A program made the position numbers and the translations under genes. From CAZGXI01 sp964529715 (GTDB lineage: Bacteria > Chloroflexota > Anaerolineae > Aggregatilineales > Ch27), in contig CAZGXI010000054.1 in the NCBI GenBank assembly GCA_964529715.1, forward strand, positions 1 to 21,576: 21,576 bases of DNA, read 5' to 3'. The notes beneath the pieces were generated by a model. That model was given only the letters and a program-made list of their open reading frames with translations, searched no databases and was not told the DNA's origin. This document shows positions 1-7,436 of this stretch, in pieces. The first letter of the stretch is position 1, and every line of letters begins with the position of its first letter.

Positions 1-44
1 GTTCGTCTGTCAAGGATTTCGTGAAGGGGGCAAGGCGCATTCCC

Positions 45-90
45 CTGTCGCCTAACCCAGCACTTGCGTACTGGGCAAGTGAGGCGACAG
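45..90. repeat. 46-bp two-part hairpin/palindrome next to the IS remnant
   Basis: Seen directly: CTGTCGCCT (45-53) pairs perfectly with AGGCGACAG (82-90). Nested inside, CACTTGC (61-67) pairs with GCAAGTG (75-81) around a 7-nt loop, with a 7-nt one-sided bulge (54-60). An alternative pairing of CCCAG (56-60) with CTGGG (71-75) is also possible. TCCCCTG occurs on each side (41-47 and 91-97). The hairpin lies just before the point where recognisable transposase orfA sequence begins. It could be a REP-like palindrome, a terminator of a gene to the left, or part of the insertion target. There is no T-run to favour a terminator. Confidence 0.55.
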
Positions 91-100
91 TCCCCTGCGC

Positions 101-382
101 CAATTCTTATGGATCAAGCAATTCGGTAAGCCAAAGGAGCTGAATATCAACGAAACCAGCGCGCAAGAATTAGTCGCGCGGGTGCGTGAACTGGAGCAGC
201 AGTTGAGCGTGCGTGAGGCGCAAATTGAAGTGCTAAAAAAGCTATCGGGATCGTCAGCCAGGACCAGGGAAACGGTTCAGCATGATCGAGCAAGCGCAGT
301 CCCAGGGAAGGTTGAGCATGGCGGACCTGTGCGAAGCACTGGATGTATCGCCCAGTGGATATTACGCCTGGCGCAACCGTGA
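101..382 (+). pseudogene. Truncated IS3-family transposase orfA remnant
   Basis: The frame is open from just after the TGA at 80-82 and reads LWIKQFGKPKEL, then a leucine-zipper-like stretch rich in E, L and Q (VRELEQQLSVREAQIEVLKK). This matches the end of the helix-turn-helix and the coiled coil of IS3-family OrfA. The first part of the helix-turn-helix and a credible start codon are absent, so the 5' end is missing; recognisable OrfA begins at about 101-107. At 235-241 the sequence is A-AAA-AAG in the orfA frame, the classic IS3 -1 slippery heptamer. The unshifted frame closes with TAG at 380-382. Orf calling alone would start at the GTG at 182, which is not a natural start. The remnant is unlikely to be functional. 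Confidence 0.65.
235..241 (+). promoter_or_regulatory. A-AAA-AAG programmed -1 frameshift heptamer
   Basis: In the orfA frame the codons are CTA AAA AAG (233-241), so A235 plus the next six bases form the A AAA AAG slippery heptamer typical of IS3-family elements. After a -1 shift the reading is AIGIVSQDQGNGSA followed by TGA at 283-285, so the shift alone does not enter the orfB frame. Confidence 0.6.
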
Positions 383-1130
383 GAAAAGTGCGCATCAACA
401 CGCCGATGAGGAACTGGGCGAGCAGATCGAACAAGTCTTTAATGACAGTCGTCAGACCTACGGTAGCCCTCGGATCGAGCGCGCCTTACGCGAACAAAGC
501 GTGCGAACCTCCCGTAAACGGGTGGCACGCTTGATGCGGGAACGCGGTTTACGTTCAGTACGCGCCCGCAAGCGACGTCGGGGACTAACCAAAGCGAGTC
601 AACAAGCCTGGATCGCGCCGAATTTGCTGGCGCAGGATTTTACGGCCACGCGCCGCAACGAAAAATGGGTCACGGACACCACGTACATCCCGACCCACGA
701 AGGCTGGTTGTATCTGGTCAGTGTGATGGATTTGTACACTCGCAAAATAGTCGGCTGGGCTATGGGCGAGCAGCATGATACCGCGCTAGCCACCGCCGCG
801 CTCGACATGGCGATCCGCCGTGAACGTCCTCTGCCAGGCTTGATCGTCCATTCTGATCGGGGCAGCGAATTCGCTAACGCGCGTTTTCACCAGCGGGCTG
901 CCGAGGCCCACCTTGGGCTGAGCATGAGCAGCACGGGCAACTGCTATGACAACGCTTCGGCTGAGAGTTTGTTCGCTACCGTTAAGTTAGAAGCGATTCG
1001 GGGGCAGATTTTTGCCTCACGGCGGGAAGCTCGACAGGAGATATTCGACTTCATCGAGGTGTTTTACAACCAACAGCGGCTGCATTCTGGCATTGATTAT
1101 GCCCGTCCAGTCAGCCGAAAGATTGAGTGA
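282..1130 (+). CDS. IS3-family transposase OrfB (DDE integrase catalytic subunit)
   Basis: This 282-aa protein is the catalytic half of an IS3-family transposase, which carries out strand transfer for the element. It has an N-terminal HTH_21-like region (about residues 45-105, with the YGSPRI motif). An rve catalytic core follows with D132 (WVTDTTYI), D192 (VHSDRGSEF) and E228 (NASAESLFATVKLE). The 35-residue gap between the second Asp and the Glu is the DD(35)E hallmark of the family. The C-terminus has the usual FYNQQRLHSGIDY block. The ATG at 282 overlaps the TGA (283-285) that ends the -1-frameshifted orfA reading, in the arrangement ATGA. No strong Shine-Dalgarno is seen. The frame is open without a start upstream to 237, so a fused OrfAB would need one more base near 258-266. 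Catalytic residues are intact, but the element has lost its left end. Confidence 0.9.
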   Translation: MIEQAQSQGRLSMADLCEALDVSPSGYYAWRNREKSAHQHADEELGEQIEQVFNDSRQTYGSPRIERALREQSVRTSRKRVARLMRERGLRSVRARKRRRGLTKASQQAWIAPNLLAQDFTATRRNEKWVTDTTYIPTHEGWLYLVSVMDLYTRKIVGWAMGEQHDTALATAALDMAIRRERPLPGLIVHSDRGSEFANARFHQRAAEAHLGLSMSSTGNCYDNASAESLFATVKLEAIRGQIFASRREARQEIFDFIEVFYNQQRLHSGIDYARPVSRKIE

Positions 1131-1131
1131 T

Positions 1132-1160
1132 TGTTACTCCACTAAACTGGGGCTTGACCA
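1132..1160 (+). repeat. Probable right terminal inverted repeat of the IS3 element
   Basis: The stretch right after the orfB stop begins TGTTACTCCACTAAACTGG and ends TTGACCA, giving the TG...CA termini expected of IS3-family ends. Its reverse complement, starting TGGTCAAGCCCCAGTTTAG, looks like an IS3 terminal repeat. No matching left copy exists in positions 1-110, consistent with loss of the left end. The exact outer base is inferred. Confidence 0.5.
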
Positions 1161-1229
1161 ACCAGACTAATAGTGAAGCTATCGAGTAATTCATTGCCGT
1201 GTCAACAAGACAGAATACAAGGGGGCAAG

Positions 1230-2942
1230 ATGTTGGCCGTTAAAAAGCTCTTTCCAGTTGTACTTTTGCTGATAATGTTCTGCGTTGGAAGCTACACTGC
1301 CGCTCAGCCCATTATCATTCCAGTTTCAATTCCAGTTCATGGTTACTTTACCTATCCTATAAACAATCAGCTAATTCTAGCTGATACTTTTACAGGGGAA
1401 ACGGATGTTATAGTAAGTAGTTCTCCAGAAGCCATATTGGATGAGCCGTCATTATCTCCAGGAGGAGAACGAATTGTCTACTCGGATCCTCGCGGGGAAA
1501 GTATCAATATTGTCGATTTGGCACAAAGAACAATTCAGATGAGAGAGACAATACCTCCTAGTGAAGGACGGTTCATTCCCGTTGGCTGGTCAGCGGATGA
1601 GAGCAATATCCTGTTTAGGACCAGTATGCTAACATTTCCCACGATCGAAAATCTGGTTTTGGTAGATGTTGAAAGCGCTTCACTAATCTTTAACAATAGC
1701 TTTCAAACCGGGCAGCTTCTTACAGACTCGCCGATTTCGCTGGCTGACTTACGATTTTTCAGTATTAATCAGATTGAACGCAATCCAGCTTACAACGAGT
1801 GGTTGGCTCTTCAACTCGACTGCGTTGATGCCCACGTGGTAATAGACCAGTCTGAAATTTACTCCGCTGGTCCAGAAGCCCATCGCATTGTCAATCTATT
1901 GTGGAACTATGAGAGCCGAGAAATCATACATTTAGATCAGCTTTTTCCTGACCCTATCACATCAGAACCAATATCATGGAGTTTCGATGGAAACTATTTG
2001 TTACTTCAATTGTGGACCGAACCACACACAGTGGGGATTGTCCGTTTTTGGAATAACGGACCAGGTTGGAGTGTAGCAGCAGTAGACAGTGTACAGAATG
2101 ACCAGGGAGTCCGCCATTGGCTTGGGGCCGGGGATTTACTCCTCGCTACTGCCGGAGATACAGTAACCCAGGATAACATCTTTTACATTGCTCAAAGCAT
2201 CAATGGCGAATGGCATTCGACCGAGTTTTTCCGTCTCCCTCATGATGCCTTCCCGACCGTTCGATTTGGAGACTGGCGCATAACCGCATCTCCGGAGGAA
2301 AGGCAAATCCTGAGCTGTCTGTTTGACCAGACCTTGCCCGTCCGTTTGGAGGTCCAGTCAAGAGGGCGGGTCGCCTTTACGGGCGGCACGTCCAGCCGTC
2401 TGCGCGCCGCGCCGGGCATTCACAGCACCGAACTGACCTTGATGGCTGAAGGAACGGCATTTGATGTCGTCGGAGGGCCTACCTGCGCCAGCGGCTACCG
2501 CTGGTGGCAATTGGAACTGGACGACAGCACGGTCGGCTGGGCCGCTGAGGCAGACACGCAGACTTACTTCCTTGAACCGGTGTCACAGGCGATCACTGTT
2601 CCGGCGGGTGATGTCAATGGGCTAATTGCCGCCATCAACGCGGCCAATGCCGCCCCCGACCCGGACATCATCAACCTGTCCGACGGCGCATATACCCTGA
2701 CCGCCGTCCACAACGCCACTGACGGACCCAACGGCCTGCCGGTCATCACCAGCCCCATCACCATCAACGGCGGCGCGGGCGGCGCGACGATCACGCGCGA
2801 GGCGAGTGCGCCGGAGTTCCGGCTGTTCCGCGTGGCCACCGGGGGCAACCTGACCCTGAGCGACGTCACCCTGACCAACGGCAACAGCGGGGAGGGCTTC
2901 AGCGGCGGGATCATCGCCAACAGCTTATACCACAAAGATTAG
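1230..2942 (+). CDS. Exported mosaic protein: beta-propeller-like, SH3b-like, truncated beta-helix
   Basis: The protein has 570 aa. The ATG at 1230 is preferred over 1173 because AAGGGGG (1219-1225) lies just upstream and it exposes a clear signal peptide (MLAVKKLFPVVLLLIMFCVG...AAQ). Residues of about 30-375 resemble a TolB/WD40-like propeller (repeats such as PSLSPGGERIVYSD, GWSADESNILFRT, SWSFDGNYLLLQL). About 380-450 is a bacterial SH3-like domain (SRLRAAPG...GYRWWQLEL..VGWA). About 455-570 is the opening of a CSLREA/polymorphic-repeat beta-helix (LIAAINAANAAPDPDIINL, LTLSDVTLTNG). The C-terminus stops abruptly at SGGIIANSLYHKD, where such proteins normally continue for several coils. DNA before about 2330 is AT-rich and DNA after it strongly GC-rich, so the gene looks chimeric. 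It is probably surface-located; binding function is unknown. It may be a truncated pseudogene. Confidence 0.7.
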   Translation: MLAVKKLFPVVLLLIMFCVGSYTAAQPIIIPVSIPVHGYFTYPINNQLILADTFTGETDVIVSSSPEAILDEPSLSPGGERIVYSDPRGESINIVDLAQRTIQMRETIPPSEGRFIPVGWSADESNILFRTSMLTFPTIENLVLVDVESASLIFNNSFQTGQLLTDSPISLADLRFFSINQIERNPAYNEWLALQLDCVDAHVVIDQSEIYSAGPEAHRIVNLLWNYESREIIHLDQLFPDPITSEPISWSFDGNYLLLQLWTEPHTVGIVRFWNNGPGWSVAAVDSVQNDQGVRHWLGAGDLLLATAGDTVTQDNIFYIAQSINGEWHSTEFFRLPHDAFPTVRFGDWRITASPEERQILSCLFDQTLPVRLEVQSRGRVAFTGGTSSRLRAAPGIHSTELTLMAEGTAFDVVGGPTCASGYRWWQLELDDSTVGWAAEADTQTYFLEPVSQAITVPAGDVNGLIAAINAANAAPDPDIINLSDGAYTLTAVHNATDGPNGLPVITSPITINGGAGGATITREASAPEFRLFRVATGGNLTLSDVTLTNGNSGEGFSGGIIANSLYHKD

Positions 2943-3119
2943 AGTAGCATATGCTGGCTACCGTTAAAGCAGTGATTGGATTTGACCGAAAAATCAAACA
3001 CTCCACCACCCTCCGGCAAGAGACGTGTGGAGCGTTCAACCCGAATTTTAGCAACTGAATGCAGTTGTAAGGTTTTGTTGTGGACGCTCCCCGTCTTGGT
3101 TAGACTTGAAGCGCCTTAG
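2943..3119. other. Gene-free AT-richer stretch between truncated surface gene and tRNA
   Basis: No coding frame is recognisable. Only short inverted repeats are present, GTAGC/GCTAC around 2945-2961 and CTCCAC/GTGGAG at 3001-3032, neither followed by a T-run. The sequence joins the abrupt end of the beta-helix gene to the 3' side of tRNA-Pro, and may be leftover from a rearrangement. Confidence 0.4.
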
Positions 3120-3194
3120 TCGGGGCGCTGGGATTTGAACCCAGGACCTCATCGACCCGAACGATGCGCGCTAGCCGGACTGCGCTACGCCCCG
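3120..3194 (-). tRNA. tRNA-Pro (anticodon CGG)
   Basis: On the minus strand a full 75-nt cloverleaf can be drawn. The acceptor CGGGGCG/CGCCCCG is followed by discriminator A73. The D-stem is GCGC/GCGC. The anticodon stem CATCG/CGATG has loop TTCGGGT, giving anticodon CGG with G37. A 5-nt variable loop (AGGTC) is followed by T-stem CTGGG/CCCAG around TTCAAAT. The C1-G72 pair and A73 are characteristic of bacterial tRNA-Pro. CCA is not encoded (the next bases are CTA). The 3' end faces the decayed region at 1-3119. Confidence 0.97.
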
Positions 3195-3264
3195 GAGTGG
3201 TTGTAGTGTACCTGATCTCCTGGTCCGTGACAAGGGCCAATTATCCACGAGGGGATAGAAGCCG

Positions 3265-3888
3265 GTGAATCAAACCCAACTTCCGACCACACCTAACCTG
3301 AGCACACGCCTGCGCGCGGTCACGGCGGGCCTGTTGGAACGCCTGGGCGCCGCCCTGTACTGTCTGCACGTGCACCCAGACGTACTGACCTGGCTCAGCC
3401 TGGTCTTTGCTGCCGTTGCTGCTCTACTGATTGTACAGGGGCATTTTGTAGTTGCAGCCCTGGTACTCATCGTCGGTATGCCGCTGGATGCGCTGGACGG
3501 CGCGGTGGCGCGGGCGATGAAGCGTACCAATCCCTTTGGCGGTGTGTTAGATTCAACGATAGATCGCTATGCCGACATGCTGGTGTTGCTGGCGTTGGCG
3601 TATTTCTTGGCTGTGCACGCCGACTTTGGCACAATGCTGCTGGCGTTTGCAGCAGTGGTCGGCAGCACGCAGGTGAGTTATATTCGCGCCCGCGCAGGCA
3701 ATGCCGGGCTGCCCTGCGCCGGGGGAGCCTTTTCCCGCTTCGAGCGTTCAGTCGTCCTGCTGCTCACCCTGTTGACCGGCTGGCTGACACTCGGATTGGC
3801 CGTCCTGGCAATCGGTTCCAACCTGACGGCGCTGCACCGGCTGTGGTCGGTCTATCGTTTCGCTCGATCTATACAGGAAGGGACTTAG
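3265..3888 (+). CDS. CDP-alcohol phosphatidyltransferase family protein
   Basis: This 207-aa integral membrane enzyme transfers a phosphatidyl-type group from a CDP-activated lipid to an alcohol in phospholipid synthesis. The complete family signature is present: D75-x2-D78-G79-x2-A82-R83-x8-G92-x3-D96-x3-D100 (DALDGAVAR...GGVLDSTID). Hydrophobic segments of about 40-72, 104-135 and 165-190 agree with a multi-pass membrane protein of normal family length. The start is GTG at 3265, with GAGGGGAT at 3249-3256 as ribosome binding site. The acceptor alcohol (glycerol-3-phosphate, inositol-phosphate, serine or other) cannot be read from the sequence. lgt follows 8 bp after the stop on the same strand, so the two are probably co-transcribed and both serve membrane lipid or lipoprotein biogenesis. 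Confidence 0.9.
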   Translation: MNQTQLPTTPNLSTRLRAVTAGLLERLGAALYCLHVHPDVLTWLSLVFAAVAALLIVQGHFVVAALVLIVGMPLDALDGAVARAMKRTNPFGGVLDSTIDRYADMLVLLALAYFLAVHADFGTMLLAFAAVVGSTQVSYIRARAGNAGLPCAGGAFSRFERSVVLLLTLLTGWLTLGLAVLAIGSNLTALHRLWSVYRFARSIQEGT

Positions 3889-3896
3889 GTTAGGCA

Positions 3897-4826
3897 ATGT
3901 CCTTCGATTCCATTGGGATTCATGTTGGACCGCTGTACATTCGCTACTATGGTCTGCTCATTGTCGGGGGGATGCTGCTGGCCGCCAGCCTGGCGGCCTG
4001 GATGGCGCGGCGCGACGGGCGCGACCCCGATCATGTGTGGGGAGGGCTGACCTGGGCGCTGATCCCCGGCATCATCGGCGCGCGGTTGTGGTTTATCTTT
4101 TTCCCGTCGATCACGATGGTCGAACGTGGATTCACCACCGAGTGGTTCTTGACCCATCCGTTTGACCTGGATAACGGCCCGCTGGCAATCTGGAGTGGTG
4201 GACTGGGCATCTTCGGGGCTGTAATCGGTGGCATCATTGGTGTCGTTTTGTATGCCCGGCGTCACCGCCAACCCTTGTGGGAATGGATCGACATTGCGGC
4301 GATTGCCCTGCCGCTGGCCCAGGCCATCGGACGTTGGGGCAATTACATCAACCAGGAACTTTATGGCCCTCCGACCACGTTGCCTTGGGGCATTGCCATC
4401 AGCGCAGCCAATCGGGTCGGCGAATACCGCGATATGGCGACTTACCCTGCCAGTACCCTGTTCCACCCGCTGTTTCTGTACGAGTCGTTGTGGAATGCCC
4501 TCAGCGTGGTGGTGCTGTTGTTCCTGTGGCTGAATTTCCGCCAGCGTTTTAAGAAGGGCGACTTCCTGCTGCTATATGTCCTTTCCTACTCGGTGATCCG
4601 TTTCCTGCTGGAATTCCTGCGCGTCGAGGTTACGCTGGTGGGCCAGGTTAACGTCTCGCAGGTGGTCACAGGGGTAGCGGCGGTGGTGGCCATTGCCGTG
4701 TTGCTGTGGCGTCATCGGCCCGGCGCCTCTACGGCGGACTACTATCCCGGTGAACCGCCTGAGGAAGCTCCCACTACGACTGTGGCCGACTCAGAAGAAG
4801 CGGCGGATTCGAGCGATGTAGCCTGA
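3897..4826 (+). CDS. lgt: Prolipoprotein diacylglyceryl transferase
   Basis: Lgt moves the diacylglyceryl group of phosphatidylglycerol to the lipobox cysteine of preprolipoproteins in the cytoplasmic membrane, the first step of lipoprotein maturation. The 309-aa protein has the Lgt signature GRWGNYINQELYG (145-157), the HPLFLYES block (190-197), the early YYGLLIVGG segment and about seven hydrophobic helices. The C-terminal 30 residues form an acidic, low-complexity cytosolic tail (EEAPTTT...EEAADSSDVA), beyond the conserved core. The ATG at 3897 follows a purine-rich TAGGTTAGG segment and lies 8 bp after the phosphatidyltransferase stop. Together these suggest a two-gene envelope operon. 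Confidence 0.96.
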   Translation: MSFDSIGIHVGPLYIRYYGLLIVGGMLLAASLAAWMARRDGRDPDHVWGGLTWALIPGIIGARLWFIFFPSITMVERGFTTEWFLTHPFDLDNGPLAIWSGGLGIFGAVIGGIIGVVLYARRHRQPLWEWIDIAAIALPLAQAIGRWGNYINQELYGPPTTLPWGIAISAANRVGEYRDMATYPASTLFHPLFLYESLWNALSVVVLLFLWLNFRQRFKKGDFLLLYVLSYSVIRFLLEFLRVEVTLVGQVNVSQVVTGVAAVVAIAVLLWRHRPGASTADYYPGEPPEEAPTTTVADSEEAADSSDVA

Positions 4827-4898
4827 CGTTGGTAGTCTTTAACGAAAAATTCACAGTCGTTAGGCCGTATGGCCCATCCGCTTTTCGAGACAAGTCGA

Positions 4899-4927
4899 TT
4901 ACACTGGATACAGGCGTAATGTATAGT
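4899..4927 (+). promoter_or_regulatory. Candidate sigma-70-type promoter for the ABC transporter operon
   Basis: TTACAC (4899-4904) and TATAGT (4922-4927) are separated by exactly 17 bp in the 118-bp gap between lgt and the ABC ATPase. Transcription would begin near 4934, giving a very short leader containing GGTGGGGGG before the ATG at 4945. The call is by motif only. Confidence 0.4.
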
Positions 4928-4944
4928 CGTGTAGGTGGGGGGCA

Positions 4945-5892
4945 ATGATCGAAGCGCAGGGCCTGACCAAGCACTTCGGCGATTTCCACGCTGTCGAAGA
5001 CGTGTCCCTCAATGTTGAGCGCGGGATGGTGCTTGCCCTGTTGGGGCCGAACGGCGCCGGCAAGACCACGACGGTCCGCATGATGACTTCTATCCTGAAG
5101 CCGACGGCCGGGTGGGCGCGTATTGCCGGCTATGACGTCATAACCCAGGCGGTCCAGGTGCGGGCGCATGTCGGTGTGCTGACCGAACAGCATGGCCTGT
5201 ATGAGCGGATGCGTCCCTTGGAGTACCTGGATTTTTTCGGGCGTCTGTACCACTTGGACGCTACCGCCCGCCGCAGCCGCGCCTTGCAGTTGATGGAACG
5301 CTTTGGCCTGGGCGATGCCCTGAATAAGCGGCTGGGGGAGTTTTCTAAAGGCATGAAGCAAAAGCTGGCCCTGGTGCGCGCTATGCTGCACGATCCCACC
5401 GTGCTGCTACTGGATGAGCCGACCAGCGCCATGGACCCCCAGAGCGCCAAACTGGTACGGGATGCTATCCTTGAGCTTCGCCGTAGTGCGCGGACCTTCA
5501 TCGTCACCACACACAATCTCAGTGAGGCGCAAATCCTGGCGGATCGCATTGCCATCATCCGGCGTGGGCGGATCATTGCCGAGGGGACGGTTGAGGAACT
5601 GTCCCGCCGCTTTGTGGGCGATCCTCTAATGGAACTGCGCCTGCGGTTCCCCCTGAACGGCCTAACCCAGGACCTGGGCGGTATGGTCGAGGTGGTGGAG
5701 CAGGGGGACCGCTGGCTGCGCTACCGCACTGCCGATCCTGAAGCGGTCAACCCGCAGGTGTTGCGGCGGTTGACCGGCCTGGGAATCGACGTTGTGACTC
5801 TCAGCCCGGTGCAGCAGACGATGGAGGCGATTTACCTACGGATTGTTGAGGAAGACGAGAGAGCGCAAAATGGCGGCAACAATGTTCACTGA
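4945..5892 (+). CDS. ABC transporter ATP-binding protein
   Basis: This 315-aa nucleotide-binding subunit of an ABC-2-type export system powers the membrane subunit encoded next. It shows Walker A GPNGAGKTT (34-42), Q-loop Q82, a signature motif in variant form FSKGMKQK (133-140), Walker B VLLLDEP (153-159, with catalytic E158) and switch H190 (TTHN). A C-terminal extension of about 90 residues, after residue 225, is usual for DrrA/CcmA-like exporters. The ATG at 4945 follows GGTGGGGGG. The last 23 bp overlap the permease gene in another frame, implying translational coupling. The substrate is unknown. Confidence 0.93.
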   Translation: MIEAQGLTKHFGDFHAVEDVSLNVERGMVLALLGPNGAGKTTTVRMMTSILKPTAGWARIAGYDVITQAVQVRAHVGVLTEQHGLYERMRPLEYLDFFGRLYHLDATARRSRALQLMERFGLGDALNKRLGEFSKGMKQKLALVRAMLHDPTVLLLDEPTSAMDPQSAKLVRDAILELRRSARTFIVTTHNLSEAQILADRIAIIRRGRIIAEGTVEELSRRFVGDPLMELRLRFPLNGLTQDLGGMVEVVEQGDRWLRYRTADPEAVNPQVLRRLTGLGIDVVTLSPVQQTMEAIYLRIVEEDERAQNGGNNVH

Positions 5893-7372
5893 AACCCATC
5901 CAGTTGGCGCTCTGGCGGGCTTCCGATCTACGATGAGCAATGCCCTGGTCGTGACCCGGCGTGAGGTGCTGGATAGTTTCCGGGACTGGCGTATCATCGT
6001 GCCGATTTTAATTCTCACGCTGGGTTTTCCGGCGTTGTCGCAGTTCGGCGCACAATTGATGCTGAACTTTGTGACCCAGTATGGTGCAGAACTGATCGGC
6101 GAGCGGACGATTCCGTTCCTGCTGATGATCGTCGGCTTTTTTCCGATCTCGCTCTCGTTGGTGATCGCCCTGGAAACATTCGTTGGGGAAAAAGAGCGCC
6201 TTAGCCTGGAGCCATTGCTTTCTACGCCACTGACCAACCTGGAACTATACATCGGCAAAACGCTGGCGGCGATGATCCCGCCTTTACTCTCCAGTTATGT
6301 TGGTATGGGCGTTTATCTGAGCGGGCTGCTGTTCGGTGAACTGGCCTGGCGTCCCCCGCCGATGTTGATCGTCCAGATCGTGCTATTGACGACCGCCCAG
6401 GCGCTGTTGATGGTCACTGGTGCAGTTGTGGTCTCCAGCCAGACCACCTCGACGCGCGCGGCGAACCTGCTGGCGAGCTTCATTGTTGTGCCAATGTCGC
6501 TGCTGATCATTCTGGAAAGCATCGTCATGTTCGGCGCGCCGGACGCCGAATCGCCCAGCGGGATTTTTTCGCTGTGGGTGATCCTGGTTGGGCTGCTGAT
6601 CGGCACGGTGCTGTTTATGCGGGTTGGAACGCGCATCTTTAACCGGGAAGAGCTGTTGGGCCGTTCGCTGGATATGCTCAACTTGCGCTGGGCCTGGAGG
6701 GTGTTCTGGCGGCAGTTCGGTGGTCGGCTGCTGGCTGGCGACATTCGCCAGTGGTATCGGGAGGCGGTATTCCCGGTGTTGGGCGAACTGCGCCGTCCGT
6801 TCGTGGTGGTGCTGATCTGTATGGCGGCGATGTTTGTCGGCGGTTGGGCGATTGGCCAGATGCCCGATTGGCGTCTCCCGGTGTCCAGTGCCCAAAACGA
6901 GGTCGGTCTGGCGAACAACTTTCGGGAGTGGTTCGAGATGGGCAGCCGTCCGACGACGGTCTTGCTGGCGGTGTGGCAGAATGGGCGTGTCTTGCTGGCG
7001 GCGACGATCCTGGCGGCTGTCAGTTTTGGCGTCATGGCGGTGGTGTTGGCGATTTTGCCGTTCGGTATTCTGGGCTGGCTGTTTGCGCAATTTACGGTGT
7101 TGAACCTCAGCCCTGGCCTGTTTTTGGCTGCCGTCGTTCCGCACAGCCTGATCGAGATTCCTGCCATCCTGTTGGCGACGGCGGTGGCGGTGCGCCTGGG
7201 CGCGATCATCACCCGTGCGCACGAAAATACAACCGTTGGCGAGGTTTGGCTGCGTGCCCTGGCGGATACGTTCAAAGTTGGACTGGGGATAGTGCTGCCG
7301 CTGTTAATTTTAGCTGCCCTGATCGAAGTGTTTATCACGCCCCTGGTGGTGCAGATTGCGCTGGGAGGATAG
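5870..7372 (+). CDS. ABC-2-type permease fused to a SpoIIM-like membrane domain
   Basis: This 500-aa membrane protein is partner to the upstream ATPase. Residues of about 20-265 look like an ABC-2 permease/NatB-like unit: a VTRREVLDSFRDWRIIVPI entry helix, then about six hydrophobic segments, with the EKERLSLEPLLSTPLTNLELYIGK loop typical of that family at about 105-130. Residues of about 300-500 resemble stage II sporulation protein M/DUF95: NNFREWFEMG, then a long hydrophobic run, then PHSLIEIPAILLA at about 424-436 and a final pair of helices. The ATG at 5870 has AGAGAG 6 bp upstream; an alternative ATG lies at 5882. It overlaps the ATPase gene by 23 bp. No sporulation genes are nearby, so a sporulation role should not be assumed. 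Confidence 0.8.
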   Translation: MAATMFTETHPVGALAGFRSTMSNALVVTRREVLDSFRDWRIIVPILILTLGFPALSQFGAQLMLNFVTQYGAELIGERTIPFLLMIVGFFPISLSLVIALETFVGEKERLSLEPLLSTPLTNLELYIGKTLAAMIPPLLSSYVGMGVYLSGLLFGELAWRPPPMLIVQIVLLTTAQALLMVTGAVVVSSQTTSTRAANLLASFIVVPMSLLIILESIVMFGAPDAESPSGIFSLWVILVGLLIGTVLFMRVGTRIFNREELLGRSLDMLNLRWAWRVFWRQFGGRLLAGDIRQWYREAVFPVLGELRRPFVVVLICMAAMFVGGWAIGQMPDWRLPVSSAQNEVGLANNFREWFEMGSRPTTVLLAVWQNGRVLLAATILAAVSFGVMAVVLAILPFGILGWLFAQFTVLNLSPGLFLAAVVPHSLIEIPAILLATAVAVRLGAIITRAHENTTVGEVWLRALADTFKVGLGIVLPLLILAALIEVFITPLVVQIALGG

Positions 7373-7436
7373 TCTTGCGCAGGGATACTGGCCCGGCCAG
7401 GGCGGCGGTTAGCACCAGATGTCCGCGAGGAGAAGC

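Larger units (their letters stand above)
101..1160 (+). mobile_element. 5'-truncated IS3-family insertion sequence
   Basis: The element comprises the orfA remnant, slippery heptamer, orfB and right terminal repeat. The left terminal repeat and the start of orfA are missing, with the boundary at about position 100 just past a 46-bp palindrome. It is probably immobile unless a full copy supplies a transposase and the missing end. No target duplication can be assessed because the left end is absent. Confidence 0.7.

Noticed and set aside
3001..3032. CTCCAC/GTGGAG inverted repeat as terminator
   Set aside because: Only 6 bp, long loop, no T-run; likely chance.
6313..7338. Long minus-strand frames opposite the ABC permease (341 aa and 279 aa)
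   Set aside because: They are rich in R, T, S, P, Q and H as expected from the antisense of a hydrophobic GC-rich gene, and show no domain. The plus-strand gene is well supported.
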